64,000 nt of DNA. Origin: Melioribacteraceae bacterium (lineage in GTDB: Bacteria > Bacteroidota > Ignavibacteria > Ignavibacteriales > Melioribacteraceae). Position numbers and translations under genes: made by a program. Shown here piece by piece: positions 1-9,064 of the stretch. The stretch lies in contig JAIOZI010000011.1 in assembly GCA_021740785.1 (NCBI GenBank), forward strand, positions 31,563-95,562, read 5' to 3'. The notes under the pieces are model-generated. The model was not told the origin of the DNA, made no database searches, and saw only the letters and a list, made by a program, of their open reading frames with translations. Within the stretch, counting starts at the first letter, position 1; each line of letters starts with the position of its first letter.

Positions 1-1077
1 GTTGAGTTCGTAAATAAAAAAAGAAAAAAACACGGGAAAAATTTATTCGAACCTCTCTATACGGATGAAGATGCGCATAAAGCTTTAAAATTATTTGTGG
101 GTGTTAACTATAATCACGAATTCCCTGTGGCGGAAGGTATTGTCTTAACTTTTTTTGATGCCGGACATATACTGGGCTCTGCATCTGTATTTTTACAAAT
201 TAATGAAAATGGAAGAATTATACATTTTGGCTTTACCGGAGATCTCGGAAGACCAAATTTGCCGATACTAAAAGATCCCGTTAAAATTCCTGATGTGGAA
301 TACTTAATAAGCGAAAGTACTTACGGCGGCAGATTTCATGATAATCCGATCGATACGGAAAAACGGTTAGTTGAGATTATAAAAAAAGCAATTGAGCGTA
401 GGGCGAAAATAATTGTACCGGCGTTCAGCGTCGGAAGAACTCAAGAAATAGTTTTTGCGTTGAATTCAATTTTTGACGAAGGGAAAGTTGAAAGGATTCC
501 GATTTATGTCGATAGTCCCCTTTCGGTTAATGCGACTGAAGTATTTAGACTTCACCCTGAATGTTTTGATAATGACACAGCCCAATTTTTGATTAAACAT
601 CAGGACCCGTTCGGGTTTTACAAGCTTACCTACATCAGTGATGTAGAGGATTCAAAGAGATTAAACGAAGTTAAAGGTCCGCTGATGATCATTTCATCTT
701 CTGGCATGTGCGAAGCCGGGCGAATTCTTCATCATCTTAGAAACAACATAGAAGATCCGAACAATATAATTTTAATTGTAGGTTATTCAGCCGAACATAC
801 ACTTGGTCGGCGCATTGTTGAACGAGATGAATTTGTTAAAATTTTTGGTGAGGAATTCAAACTCAATGCAGAAGTAATAGTTATGAATTCATTTAGTGCC
901 CATGCGGATTCCAATGAACTCGTAGATTATCTGAATAAGTTTGATAAGAGCAGGATGCAAAATTTATTCTTAGTGCACGGCGATTTTGATCAACAGGAAA
1001 AATTAAAAAATCGTTTAACTGAAATAGGATTCAATAAAATTACAATACCTGAAAGAGGTGATGAGGTTGAGATATAA
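1..1077 (+). CDS. MBL-fold beta-CASP RNA-processing exonuclease, 5' end missing
   Basis: The frame is open from base 1, so the gene begins left of the window; 358 codons are present. The part holding the HxHxDH metal motif is missing. What remains shows the MBL motif DAGHILGSA, the metal-ligand motif GDLGR, then beta-CASP motifs: an acidic residue in ESTYGG, PAFSVGRTQE, SSSGMCEAGR and the C-terminal SAHAD with LVHGD. This is the CPSF73/YSH1-like family of zinc-dependent RNA nucleases. It is presumably cytoplasmic; the RNA substrate cannot be told. The first in-frame GTG, at 97, is internal and not the start, because the residues before it (EPLYTDEDAHKAL) are conserved in the family. Confidence 0.9.
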   Translation, partial: VEFVNKKRKKHGKNLFEPLYTDEDAHKALKLFVGVNYNHEFPVAEGIVLTFFDAGHILGSASVFLQINENGRIIHFGFTGDLGRPNLPILKDPVKIPDVEYLISESTYGGRFHDNPIDTEKRLVEIIKKAIERRAKIIVPAFSVGRTQEIVFALNSIFDEGKVERIPIYVDSPLSVNATEVFRLHPECFDNDTAQFLIKHQDPFGFYKLTYISDVEDSKRLNEVKGPLMIISSSGMCEAGRILHHLRNNIEDPNNIILIVGYSAEHTLGRRIVERDEFVKIFGEEFKLNAEVIVMNSFSAHADSNELVDYLNKFDKSRMQNLFLVHGDFDQQEKLKNRLTEIGFNKITIPERGDEVEI

Positions 1078-2053
1078 AATAATCGCAGTCTGTTTATTAT
1101 CGACTTTCTTACTAACAAACTGCGATAGAAATGATCCGGGTATTGCCGAAGACGACGGACTGCCTCCGCTGGCTCCTGCAAATCTCTCGGTTTACCTTTC
1201 CCGTGATGGTGAGGTTGGAATTGAATGGGCAAAGAATATTGAATATGATTTGAAAGGTTACAACATTTACAGAAGCGTTAATGATACAAGCAATTTTGAG
1301 TTTAGAAAATTCACAGCATCAAATTTCTATTACGAATTATACCTGGCGTATGACAGCACTTATTACTATAAAATTTCTGCAATCGATAAACAAGAGAGGG
1401 AGAGTAATTATTCGGGAATTGTTTGGGCAAAACCAATGAACGTTTATCCTCCTTATCCCCCTCAGGGTGTTTCAATCAATGCTAGGAATTGGTACGATAC
1501 ATTATCTATAAGACTGAACTGGTATGCTTCTTACGATGCCGATATAAAACATTATGAAATTCATAAAAGTACAGTTGCCGGATTTTTCCCGGACTCGTTA
1601 ACGCTTCTTGCATCCACAACTCAATTCAATTGGATTGATAAAGATAGTCTGCAGCTTAACACAGATTATTCCTACAAAATAGTCGCAGTTGATAAAGGTG
1701 GTTTGAAAAGCAAACCATCTGCTGAAGTTAGCGATAAATTATTGTCTGAACCGGTGCCGGTCTTCCCTGAAAATAATCAATCCTTGGATTTCTTTTATGA
1801 ATTCCGGTTTCGTGCTGTGACATCAGCCGCAAAGTACAAAATTATTATTAAAACTGATGAAAGGTTTGGAACAGTTGATGAAATTGAATTTGAGACTTCG
1901 CAAATAAACACAGTCGTTTCTGTATATTATAATACCAGGGCATTGGAACCGTATCGAAAATATTATTGGCAGATTTTAACTTTTACTCAAAATATTGAGC
2001 CGAATTCTTTTTCAGATATTTATTCATTTACCATTTTGCCGGAATTTAATTGA
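1061..2053 (+). CDS. Lipoprotein with fibronectin type III-like domains
   Basis: The N-terminus has a basic start, a hydrophobic stretch and the lipobox LLTNC, so it is a predicted lipoprotein. Two FnIII-like modules follow, seen as PPLAPANLSV...GYNIYRS and YPPQGVSIN...HYEIHKS, with typical YYYKISAIDK and DYSYKIVAVDK strand ends. A third beta-rich region has YRKYYWQIL. The start overlaps the upstream nuclease gene by 17 bases; GTG at 1058 directly precedes ATG 1061 and TTG 1067 is also possible. The stop overlaps the next gene's TTG. Probable role: cell-surface or periplasmic binding or structure. The ligand is unknown. Confidence 0.75.
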   Translation: MRLRYKIIAVCLLSTFLLTNCDRNDPGIAEDDGLPPLAPANLSVYLSRDGEVGIEWAKNIEYDLKGYNIYRSVNDTSNFEFRKFTASNFYYELYLAYDSTYYYKISAIDKQERESNYSGIVWAKPMNVYPPYPPQGVSINARNWYDTLSIRLNWYASYDADIKHYEIHKSTVAGFFPDSLTLLASTTQFNWIDKDSLQLNTDYSYKIVAVDKGGLKSKPSAEVSDKLLSEPVPVFPENNQSLDFFYEFRFRAVTSAAKYKIIIKTDERFGTVDEIEFETSQINTVVSVYYNTRALEPYRKYYWQILTFTQNIEPNSFSDIYSFTILPEFN

Positions 2054-3966
2054 GATTGGGAAAAAAATTCTTTTATATCGTTATAATTGTTTTGTTGAGT
2101 TATCTGTCAGTTAATGCTCAATCAACACGGGATAGTCTTAGTTTTATGCTGAATAAATATTCGCATAACAATCTTTTTACTTATTTCAATAAAGAATTGA
2201 ATACCTATTCGCTTAACTCCGGAATCAGATACTCAACATCATTCAATAAATTATTTGTAGGAGTTGATGAAAATTACAAATCAACATTTATCAGATCCGG
2301 TATTAATAATAAAAAGGATGAACAGTATTTATCATTCATTAGCGAATATGAAATTCTACCCGTACTGAAATTTGGTTTATTGTTGAACAACTCCATTTAT
2401 TCCGATGACCGTAAAATTGCAATCAATCAGGCATCCAACTTTAACTCATCCATCTTCACAAAATTTTCCCCTGTTGATAAGATTAAAATTGTTCCGTTTG
2501 GAGGTATATCTAAAGACATACAAATTGGGGAAGATGATCAAGGATATATTTACGGTTCAGAAGCAAGTGTTGATAAATTTAAAACAAGTGATTTGATGAT
2601 CAGTTCTTCGATGAGATTTCAGAATGAGGATATTTCACCGAGGAAAAATTCATTGAGACTGGTTAAACTTAATGTTGATAGTGAAATTGACGAATCCATA
2701 ATAAATAGGGTAAGCGGTCATTATTCCGAACAAAGAAAGGACTTCTATTTTGAAGCCGATACATTAACGGCTACAAACTTCGGCGTCACTAATAATATTC
2801 AAAGCAGGACAGAATCCAATTATACTTTACAGAATCAATTTTTGGTTGGCGTTCCGAATTCAAATTTTCGATTTGACGTAAATGGTAGAATAGGATGGCG
2901 AGACATTGAACGCGACACACGCTATATATTACTTGATAATATCTCCTCATCAACTTTTGATACTAAGATAGAAGAATTCAAGCTTGATTTCAGTGCATTG
3001 ACTTTATATAATTTTAGAGATTTTTCGGGTAACATAAGAATTTCATTTTCCGAAAGAGAAGAAAAACACCTGGCAAAAAGAATTGAAGGAGTGAATGAAA
3101 TATTTTTTAACGAACGGGAAAAAATTGAGAGTCAAAAAAATAATAAATCACAGCAGACGGCAATTTCAGCAAGCAGCATAATCGATATTACAAATAAAGA
3201 CAAAATTAATTTAAGTCTGCTTCACAGAAAATTAAGGTACGATACACAAAGTGATGAAAACTATGACGACCGGGATGAATTGCTTACAATGTTTAGAGCT
3301 GCATACTTAAGATCGATTAACCCATTCTTTGACTTCTTTGTAAACTTGGAAGGAAGCTTCCATCATATTGTTTATATTTTTGCAGAAAGAAGTTCGAATA
3401 ACAATATAAAAAGAGTACTAAAACTTTCTTCCGGAGGAACGTACAGGGGAAAGAATATTTCATCCAGTAATTCCGTTGAAGTATCCGCGAATTATACAGT
3501 TTATGATTTCGAGGAATTTAATGCTTCCTTTAAAAGCTTTGCTTTTCGTCAATTCCAATTCAAAGACTCAACAAAAATTAATTTAACAAGAAGTATGTTT
3601 TTTGCCGTAACCGCTCACTTAAAACTTTCGGAACAGGGAGATTTTAAGTGGTCTCAATTCTCAAGTAAACCGGTGAGATTTTTGGCGGAAGGATACGGGG
3701 AGCCGAAATTATTTTACACATACAGAAATCTGAAAATGGGGGTTGGTATAAGATACTTCAGACTTACCACTTACGGCTATTCCGATAAAAATGTAAAACG
3801 GTTGGAAACCGATTACTCAAGTATCGGTCCGGTTTCCGAAATATCATTTAACATTATTAATAGGCTTCGGTTAAGAATTTACGGTTATTATGAGTTTATT
3901 AACAACGAAGAAAATGTTTCAAAGGAACTTGCAAATATGAATCTTCGGCTGGACTGGCAGTTTTAG
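2050..3966 (+). CDS. Predicted secreted beta-strand-rich envelope protein, function unknown
   Basis: This 638-residue protein starts at a TTG that overlaps the stop of the preceding lipoprotein (TTGA), suggesting translational coupling. Residues 1-23 look like a signal peptide ending VNAQ. The rest alternates aromatic and polar residues in short strands and ends with an aromatic residue (LRLDWQF), as outer-membrane beta-barrel proteins do. No enzymatic motif was seen. It probably works with the FnIII lipoprotein as an envelope pair. I do not recognise a named family; barrel topology is inference. Confidence 0.6.
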   Translation: MRLGKKFFYIVIIVLLSYLSVNAQSTRDSLSFMLNKYSHNNLFTYFNKELNTYSLNSGIRYSTSFNKLFVGVDENYKSTFIRSGINNKKDEQYLSFISEYEILPVLKFGLLLNNSIYSDDRKIAINQASNFNSSIFTKFSPVDKIKIVPFGGISKDIQIGEDDQGYIYGSEASVDKFKTSDLMISSSMRFQNEDISPRKNSLRLVKLNVDSEIDESIINRVSGHYSEQRKDFYFEADTLTATNFGVTNNIQSRTESNYTLQNQFLVGVPNSNFRFDVNGRIGWRDIERDTRYILLDNISSSTFDTKIEEFKLDFSALTLYNFRDFSGNIRISFSEREEKHLAKRIEGVNEIFFNEREKIESQKNNKSQQTAISASSIIDITNKDKINLSLLHRKLRYDTQSDENYDDRDELLTMFRAAYLRSINPFFDFFVNLEGSFHHIVYIFAERSSNNNIKRVLKLSSGGTYRGKNISSSNSVEVSANYTVYDFEEFNASFKSFAFRQFQFKDSTKINLTRSMFFAVTAHLKLSEQGDFKWSQFSSKPVRFLAEGYGEPKLFYTYRNLKMGVGIRYFRLTTYGYSDKNVKRLETDYSSIGPVSEISFNIINRLRLRIYGYYEFINNEENVSKELANMNLRLDWQF

Positions 3967-3992
3967 ACTTTACCGCTTGCAAAAATATTTAC

Positions 3993-4021
3993 TTGCATTG
4001 CTTTATCTGTAATTATATTTT
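3993..4021 (+). promoter_or_regulatory. Putative sigma70 promoter for the RsbW-like gene
   Basis: TTGCAT (3993-3998), a 17-base spacer, then TATTTT (4016-4021), about 45 bases before the TTG start at 4068. The match is moderate and AT-rich DNA gives such hits by chance. Confidence 0.35.
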
Positions 4022-4067
4022 ATTTCATTGATTCTGAATCTAATCTATCAACATTGGAGATTTACTC

Positions 4068-4484
4068 TTGGCAAAGCAAGTCATTCAAAAAGTCATTCCA
4101 AGTGACCCGGATTTGATGCCGGATATAGAAGAATTCGTGTTGGAAAGCGTAAAACACCTGAACCTTTCTGATGATAAATTAAATAATCTAACTCTCTCAG
4201 TAGCCGAAGCCTCATCCAATAGTATCGTACATGGCAACAAAGGTGATCTAAATAAAAAAGTATATATAACAATTGAAATTGATGAAGAATTTTTAACCAT
4301 CAAATTAAAAGATGAAGGAGAGGGATTCGATCCGAAAAAAATTCCCGATCCCACCGCGCCTGAAAATATATTAAAAGACAGCGGTAGAGGTATTCATATT
4401 ATGAAATCTTTTTTAGAAGATCTTAGATTTGATTTTTCAAAAAGTGGAACCGAAATAACATTGGTTCTGAGAATAAATGACTAA
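4068..4484 (+). CDS. RsbW-like anti-sigma / serine-protein kinase ATPase
   Basis: A 138-residue single-domain GHKL ATPase (HATPase_c_2). The N-box is EASSNSIVHGN (E47, N51), the G1 box is DEGEGFDP (D82) and the G2 box is SGRGIHIMK (106-113). Members bind ATP and either phosphorylate an STAS anti-anti-sigma protein or sequester a sigma factor. No STAS, PP2C or sigma gene is nearby, so the partner is elsewhere. TTG start chosen: GGAGA sits 7 bases upstream (4056-4060) and no ATG fits. Confidence 0.85.
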   Translation: MAKQVIQKVIPSDPDLMPDIEEFVLESVKHLNLSDDKLNNLTLSVAEASSNSIVHGNKGDLNKKVYITIEIDEEFLTIKLKDEGEGFDPKKIPDPTAPENILKDSGRGIHIMKSFLEDLRFDFSKSGTEITLVLRIND

Positions 4485-4519
4485 CTATCAAAATTATTTT
4501 TTCGATACTATCACTTCAT

Positions 4520-4549
4520 TTGACCATTTACCTTCCTATTTGGTATTTT
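4520..4549 (+). promoter_or_regulatory. Putative promoter of mdh
   Basis: TTGACC (4520-4525) and TATTTT (4544-4549) separated by 18 bases, about 65 bases before the mdh start. The -35 box is good and the -10 box moderate. Confidence 0.4.
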
Positions 4550-4612
4550 GTAAATATCATTTTTATTCAATAAATATGTTCAATAATTTCATAAATCAAT
4601 CAAGGAGTTAAA

Positions 4613-5578
4613 ATGGCACGAAAAAGAATCGCATTGATTGGCGGTGGTCAAATTGGTGGAGTTCTCGCACAATTGATCGCACAAAAAGAGTTGGCTGACG
4701 TTGTATTGTTTGATATCGTTGAAGACATGCCTCAAGGTAAGACTTTAGACATTGCAGAAGCATCAAGAATTGACGGCTTTGATATTAAGCTAAAAGGTAC
4801 GAACGAGTATAAAGATATCGAAGGTTCGGATTTAGTAATAATTACCGCCGGGTTACCGAGAAAACCTGGAATGAGCCGGGATGATCTTTTAACTACCAAT
4901 GCTAAGATCATGAAATCAGTTGCCGAAGGTGTAAAAGAATTTGCGCCCGATTCAATTGTAATAATTATCTCTAATCCTTTGGATGCGATGGTTACATTAT
5001 TCCAGAAAGTTAGCGGTATTCCGCATAGTCGTGTCATGGGTCAAGCCGGCGTTCTTGATTCATCAAGATTTTCGACTTTTATATCTTGGGAATTGGATAT
5101 ATCCGTTAAAGATGTAAATGCAATGGTTCTGGGCGGTCATGGAGATACTATGGTTCCGTTGGTAAGATATGCAAATGTTAACGGTGTACCTGTAATGGAA
5201 CTTCTTGAAAGAAAATACGGCGATGCTGCAAAAGCTAAAGAAGTAATGGAAGCAATGGTTAAACATACAAAAATGGCTGGCGGTGAAGTTGTTAAATTAT
5301 TGAAGACCGGTTCTGCATTTTACTCTCCTGCTGCATCAGCAATTGCAATGGCAAAAGCAATATTAAATGATGAAAACCGGGTATTACCGACTTGTGCATT
5401 CTTACAAGGTGAGTTCGGTGTAGATGGTTATTATGTCGGTGTACCGGCTGTACTTGGCTCAGAAGGAGTTGTAAGAATTCTTGAATTATCTCTTAATGAA
5501 GAAGAAAAAAGTTCATTAGATAATTCAATTAATGCGGTTAAAAATTTAGTTGAAGATATGGAAAGACTAGGGTTTTAA
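4613..5578 (+). CDS. mdh: Malate dehydrogenase (LDH-like type)
   Basis: A 321-residue NAD-dependent dehydrogenase that interconverts malate and oxaloacetate in the TCA cycle. The Rossmann motif GGGQIGG is at 10-16, with D34 ending strand 2 (NAD preference). The mobile loop [14 protein letters not shown] carries R83 and R89; the first marks malate rather than lactate use. D149, R152 (GVLDSSR) and H176 (GGHGDTM) are the catalytic set. AAGGAG lies just before the ATG. The gene is monocistronic, with a terminator after it and a probable promoter before it. Confidence 0.97.
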   Translation: MARKRIALIGGGQIGGVLAQLIAQKELADVVLFDIVEDMPQGKTLDIAEASRIDGFDIKLKGTNEYKDIEGSDLVIITAGLPRKPGMSRDDLLTTNAKIMKSVAEGVKEFAPDSIVIIISNPLDAMVTLFQKVSGIPHSRVMGQAGVLDSSRFSTFISWELDISVKDVNAMVLGGHGDTMVPLVRYANVNGVPVMELLERKYGDAAKAKEVMEAMVKHTKMAGGEVVKLLKTGSAFYSPAASAIAMAKAILNDENRVLPTCAFLQGEFGVDGYYVGVPAVLGSEGVVRILELSLNEEEKSSLDNSINAVKNLVEDMERLGF

Positions 5579-5601
5579 CTCTATGTGAAATATACTGCAT
5601 A

Positions 5602-5631
5602 AAAAAACCCTCTTGAACAAGAGGGTTTTTT
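5602..5631. terminator. Bidirectional rho-independent terminator between mdh and rpmA
   Basis: The stem AAACCCTCT / AGAGGGTTT with a short TGAACA-type loop is flanked by A-run and T-run on both sides. It can end mdh (+) and rplU-rpmA (-), which converge here. Confidence 0.9.
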
Positions 5632-5649
5632 AATTTCTATGTAAAAGAA

Positions 5650-5904
5650 TTAGTTTGGCAGAACGCTGACAAATTTTCTGTTATTTCTTTTAGTTTCAAA
5701 TTTTACGAATCCGTCTGTAGTAGCAAACAATGAATCATCACCGGCTTTTTTAACATTTACACCTGGATGAAACTTTGTACCTCTTTGACGAACAATGATA
5801 GAACCGGCATTCACCTTCTGACCACCAAATGTCTTCACACCTAAATACTGCGGGTTACTATCTCTACCGTTTCGCGATGAACCTTGACCTTTTTTATGAG
5901 CCAT
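5650..5904 (-). CDS. rpmA: 50S ribosomal protein L27
   Basis: 84 residues, starting [16 protein letters not shown], the conserved flexible N-terminus that reaches the peptidyl-transferase centre, followed by [27 protein letters not shown]. Length is normal. The N-terminus begins directly with the mature AHKKG sequence, with no cleaved extension of the Firmicutes type. It lies 14 bases after rplU, the usual order. Confidence 0.98.
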   Translation of the reverse strand: MAHKKGQGSSRNGRDSNPQYLGVKTFGGQKVNAGSIIVRQRGTKFHPGVNVKKAGDDSLFATTDGFVKFETKRNNRKFVSVLPN

Positions 5905-5918
5905 AATATCCTCCGGTT

Positions 5919-6227
5919 TTATCCTATACTTGTTACTTCAATTTTTGTTAACTGCTGACGATGACCCTTAAATTTTCTATACGATTTTCTTCTTTTCTTT
6001 TTGAAGACAATCACTTTATCGTCTTTTGTATGTTCCAATACTTTTGCGGTAACTGAAACGCCGTCTAAATTTGGCGCACCTACCTGAGTCTTCTTACTGT
6101 CCGATAATAATAATACTGATTCAAATTTTACTTCAGAATCAACTTCCTGTGATAACTTCGGCACATAGTAATGACCATTTTTTTCTACCTTAAACTGTTG
6201 ACCAGCTATATCAACAACTGCAAACAT
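5919..6227 (-). CDS. rplU: 50S ribosomal protein L21
   Basis: 102 residues starting [15 protein letters not shown], with the L21 signature near the C-terminus ([22 protein letters not shown]). L21 binds 23S rRNA in the large subunit. ATG 6227 is preferred over the TTG one codon upstream because GGAGG ends 6 bases before it. It forms an operon with rpmA from the promoter at 6262-6290. Confidence 0.98.
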   Translation of the reverse strand: MFAVVDIAGQQFKVEKNGHYYVPKLSQEVDSEVKFESVLLLSDSKKTQVGAPNLDGVSVTAKVLEHTKDDKVIVFKKKRRKSYRKFKGHRQQLTKIEVTSIG

Positions 6228-6261
6228 CAAAATCCTCCAATTGATCTGAATTAGACTAGTA

Positions 6262-6290
6262 AATATAAGAATTGAATTTTATTATGTCAA
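6262..6290 (-). promoter_or_regulatory. Strong sigma70-type promoter of rplU-rpmA
   Basis: On the minus strand: a perfect TTGACA (6290-6285), a 17-base spacer, and TATATT (6267-6262). The start point should fall near 6255, giving a leader of about 28 bases. This is the best promoter in the window and shows that the host uses classical -35/-10 boxes. Confidence 0.8.
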
Positions 6291-6345
6291 TAAAGATATT
6301 GGGAAAGAATTGGATTCGTAAAATAGTGAAAAAGTTCGATTTTTT

Positions 6346-7374
6346 CTATTTTTTTAGCAAAAATGAAAATTCCGAACCTTTCCCCAGTTCACTTTTTACT
6401 TCAATTCGCGTTTTGTGAGCTTCTAATATATGTTTTACAATAGCCAGCCCCAGACCGGTTCCTCCCACTGTTCTGGATCTGTCTTTATCAACACGATAAA
6501 ATCTTTCGAAGATTCGATCAAGATTATCTTCCGAAATTCCCAATCCTGTATCCCTAACAATAATTCTACCGTGGTTTTTCTCCTCTTCAACAATTATCTC
6601 TACCTTACCCTTTTCGGTATACTTAATTGCATTGGAAATTAGATTAGTCATAACTTGTTTCAAACGAATTTTGTCACCAAAGATTTGAAGATCTTTCCGC
6701 ACTTTGTGTAAAATCAATTCTATATTCTTTAACTCTGCATGCGGTTTCAAATCGTTTACAATTACTTGAAGATATTCGGCAATATTAAAATACCTAAAAC
6801 TCATTCTCATTTGACCCGATTCGATCATTGATATATCAATTAAATCATTCAGCAGGTTATTTAAATTTTGCGTGTGATGACTCGCCTTTTGAAGAAAGTT
6901 TTTATTGACCTTAGAATCATTAATCGCCCCGTCAAGCAGTGTTTCCAGATAACCTTGAATTGCAAAAATGGGTGTCCTCAATTCATGCGATACATTTCCT
7001 AAAAATTCAGTTCGAACCTGTTCCAATTTTTTTAGATTCTCAATATCATTCTGTGATCTTAAAAACATTGCTTTAATGTTGCCTTCTAGTTCTACAAGTG
7101 TATTCGATAATTTTATTTCATCCGGGGAGGTAAATTTATTTTTTTGAATTGAGTTAATGATATTTTTAATGTCCTCTATTTCTTTTTTTCTTTTATCACC
7201 AATCAGATACAGTATTATTATATCAATCAAAAAAAACGTAATGGTATAAACGATTAAATTTGAGAGTGTGAAATGAAAGAAAAGTGAAGTAAGTATTACC
7301 ATCACCAAACTGAGGAATATAATTTCTCTTAAATAGATTTTGGAATTTGAGAGATTATCCCAGAAACTATTCAA
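6346..7374 (-). CDS. phoR: PhoR-like sensor histidine kinase
   Basis: 342 residues. Two hydrophobic helices at about 17-34 and 38-58 anchor it in the inner membrane with almost no periplasmic loop. A short linker leads to HisKA with phospho-acceptor H130 in NVSHELRTP, then HATPase_c with the N-box NLISNAIKY, DTGLGI and GGTGLGLAI. It lacks the PAS domain of many PhoR proteins. The TTG start overlaps the stop of the response regulator by 8 bases. It pairs with the neighbouring PhoB-like regulator; phosphate as signal is inference, since no pst/phoU gene is here. Confidence 0.88.
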   Translation of the reverse strand: MNSFWDNLSNSKIYLREIIFLSLVMVILTSLFFHFTLSNLIVYTITFFLIDIIILYLIGDKRKKEIEDIKNIINSIQKNKFTSPDEIKLSNTLVELEGNIKAMFLRSQNDIENLKKLEQVRTEFLGNVSHELRTPIFAIQGYLETLLDGAINDSKVNKNFLQKASHHTQNLNNLLNDLIDISMIESGQMRMSFRYFNIAEYLQVIVNDLKPHAELKNIELILHKVRKDLQIFGDKIRLKQVMTNLISNAIKYTEKGKVEIIVEEEKNHGRIIVRDTGLGISEDNLDRIFERFYRVDKDRSRTVGGTGLGLAIVKHILEAHKTRIEVKSELGKGSEFSFLLKK

Positions 7375-8056
7375 TAGATTTGAAGCGATATCCTACTCCC
7401 TTAACAGTTTCAATAAGATTGGAATGCTGTTCGAACTTCTCTCTGATTTTTCTAACATGAACGTCGATAGTTCTTTCAACAACAAAAACATCGGTGCCCC
7501 AAACATCCGTAAGTATTTGTTCCCGCGGAAATACTTTCCCGGGGTGAGAAGCCAGGTATGCTAAAATTTCGAATTCTTTTTTAGGCAGTATTAATGGTTT
7601 TCCAGCCAATGTTATTTCGTATCTGTCGTGATCTATTTCGAGCGGACCGACAACCAGCTTACCGCTTAGTTTTTTGCTTTTGCCTTTTTCGGATTTTCTT
7701 AAATTAGATTTTACTCTTGCAACCAATACTTTTGGTGAAATCGGCTTTTGTATGAAATCGCTGGCTCCGAGATTAAGTCCGTGTATTTCATCAATCTCAC
7801 TTGATTTTGCTGTTAAGAAAATAATTGGGATACTTTCAAATCCGGGAGTTTCGCGAATTCGTTCAAAAGCTTTATAGCCATCTATTTTCGGCATCATCAC
7901 ATCAAGAATAATAATATCAGGCTTTTCAACTAATTTTCGAATCGCCTCTTCGCCGTCACCGGCGGTTATTACATTGAAATTTTCCTGCTCTAAATTATAC
8001 TGTAAAAATTCAATTATATCTTTCTCGTCATCGACTAATAAAATTCGTGATTTCAT
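7367..8056 (-). CDS. phoB: PhoB-like OmpR-family response regulator
   Basis: 229 residues. The receiver domain (1-120) carries acidic D9/D10, phospho-acceptor D52 (IILDVMMPKIDG), the LTAK switch and K in FIQKPI. A winged-helix DNA-binding domain follows (LPKKEFEILAYLASHPGKVFPREQIL, VDVHVRKIREK, GVGYRFKS). It activates or represses target promoters when phosphorylated by the overlapping kinase. It lies 6 bases after the Gfo/Idh/MocA gene, so it may be co-transcribed with that and dxs. Confidence 0.93.
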   Translation of the reverse strand: MKSRILLVDDEKDIIEFLQYNLEQENFNVITAGDGEEAIRKLVEKPDIIILDVMMPKIDGYKAFERIRETPGFESIPIIFLTAKSSEIDEIHGLNLGASDFIQKPISPKVLVARVKSNLRKSEKGKSKKLSGKLVVGPLEIDHDRYEITLAGKPLILPKKEFEILAYLASHPGKVFPREQILTDVWGTDVFVVERTIDVHVRKIREKFEQHSNLIETVKGVGYRFKSIE

Positions 8057-8062
8057 TTTATC

Positions 8063-9064
8063 CTAAAATATTATTTCTCTGTTTTCTTCTGCCGATTTAT
8101 AAATATTATCAAGTATCTCCATCTGGGCTTTAACTTCCTGCTCGGAGGATAGCAAATGAACATTTCCAAGAATAGCGCCGACAAAATGTTTCAATTCATT
8201 TTCGTATGATTTTTTATAAAGATTTTTTGTGCTGAATGTCTGGACCGGTGTATAATCCAATTGTGAGGATTCAATTCTTTTGAAAGCTCTTAAAGGATTT
8301 AAATGCCCTGTTCCTTCTTTACCGAATGTTGTTAGGGATAAACTATCCCTATCAGAATGAAGAGACCAGCTTACTTCCAAATTAATTGCGCTGTTGTTTT
8401 TTAATTTTATAAAGATTACCGCAGAATCTTCAACGCTCTTTGTGTATGTGGAAAAAGTTTTAACGGTAACGCTGTAAATTTTGGGATAGTTATTCAACCA
8501 AAGTGAGAGATCAAGAAGTCCGATGCCGAGATCAGTAATTACTCCCCCGCCTGCTTCACTTTTTTTCGTAAACCATTTTTGACTGCTGCTCTGTCTTCTA
8601 AGCCAGCTTCCTTTTATGTAAAATATTTCACCTAATTCGTTGCTGTTTATCAAACTCTTTAAGATCATACTGTCGGGTCTGAAACGTGAATTCATACCAA
8701 CCATAACACGCTTATTATTTTTTGCCGCAGTTTGATAAATTGAATTAGATTCCTTGGAATTTAGCGCAATGGGTTTTTCAATTAAAAGATCTTTCTTAGC
8801 TTCGAGCAAATCGACTGCTATTGGAAGGTGTGTATTCGTAGGGGTTGCAATTACGGCGGCATCAAAGTCAGATCGTTTTATCATTTCTCTATAATCCGTA
8901 AAATGATTTTCGATCTTAAATTTTTCAGCCACAGAATTAAGCCTGCTTTTGTTTAATTCAGCTACTGCACTTAGTTCAACATTTTTCATCTTTGATAAAA
9001 TAGGAAGATGAACAACTTGTGCAATACCACCCAGCCCAACAATTGCAATTTTCAGTTTATTCAT
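8063..9064 (-). CDS. Gfo/Idh/MocA-family oxidoreductase
   Basis: 333 residues. The N-terminal Rossmann fold (IVGLGGIAQVVHLP) binds NAD(P). The EKPIALN motif carries the family's catalytic-region lysine. A C-terminal alpha/beta domain begins GSWLRRQ and includes GGGVITDLGIGLLDL. It probably oxidises or reduces a sugar or cyclitol; the substrate cannot be read from sequence. Its ATG overlaps the dxs stop by one base (TAATG), so it is translationally coupled to dxs. Confidence 0.85.
   Translation of the reverse strand: MNKLKIAIVGLGGIAQVVHLPILSKMKNVELSAVAELNKSRLNSVAEKFKIENHFTDYREMIKRSDFDAAVIATPTNTHLPIAVDLLEAKKDLLIEKPIALNSKESNSIYQTAAKNNKRVMVGMNSRFRPDSMILKSLINSNELGEIFYIKGSWLRRQSSSQKWFTKKSEAGGGVITDLGIGLLDLSLWLNNYPKIYSVTVKTFSTYTKSVEDSAVIFIKLKNNSAINLEVSWSLHSDRDSLSLTTFGKEGTGHLNPLRAFKRIESSQLDYTPVQTFSTKNLYKKSYENELKHFVGAILGNVHLLSSEQEVKAQMEILDNIYKSAEENREIIF

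Noticed and set aside
97..1077. GTG 97 as start of the beta-CASP gene
   Set aside because: The frame is open to base 1 and encodes conserved family sequence, so the gene is truncated by the window, not begun at 97.
5602..5631. CRISPR repeat or IS end
   Set aside because: Single short stem with A/T runs on both sides; it is a bidirectional terminator.
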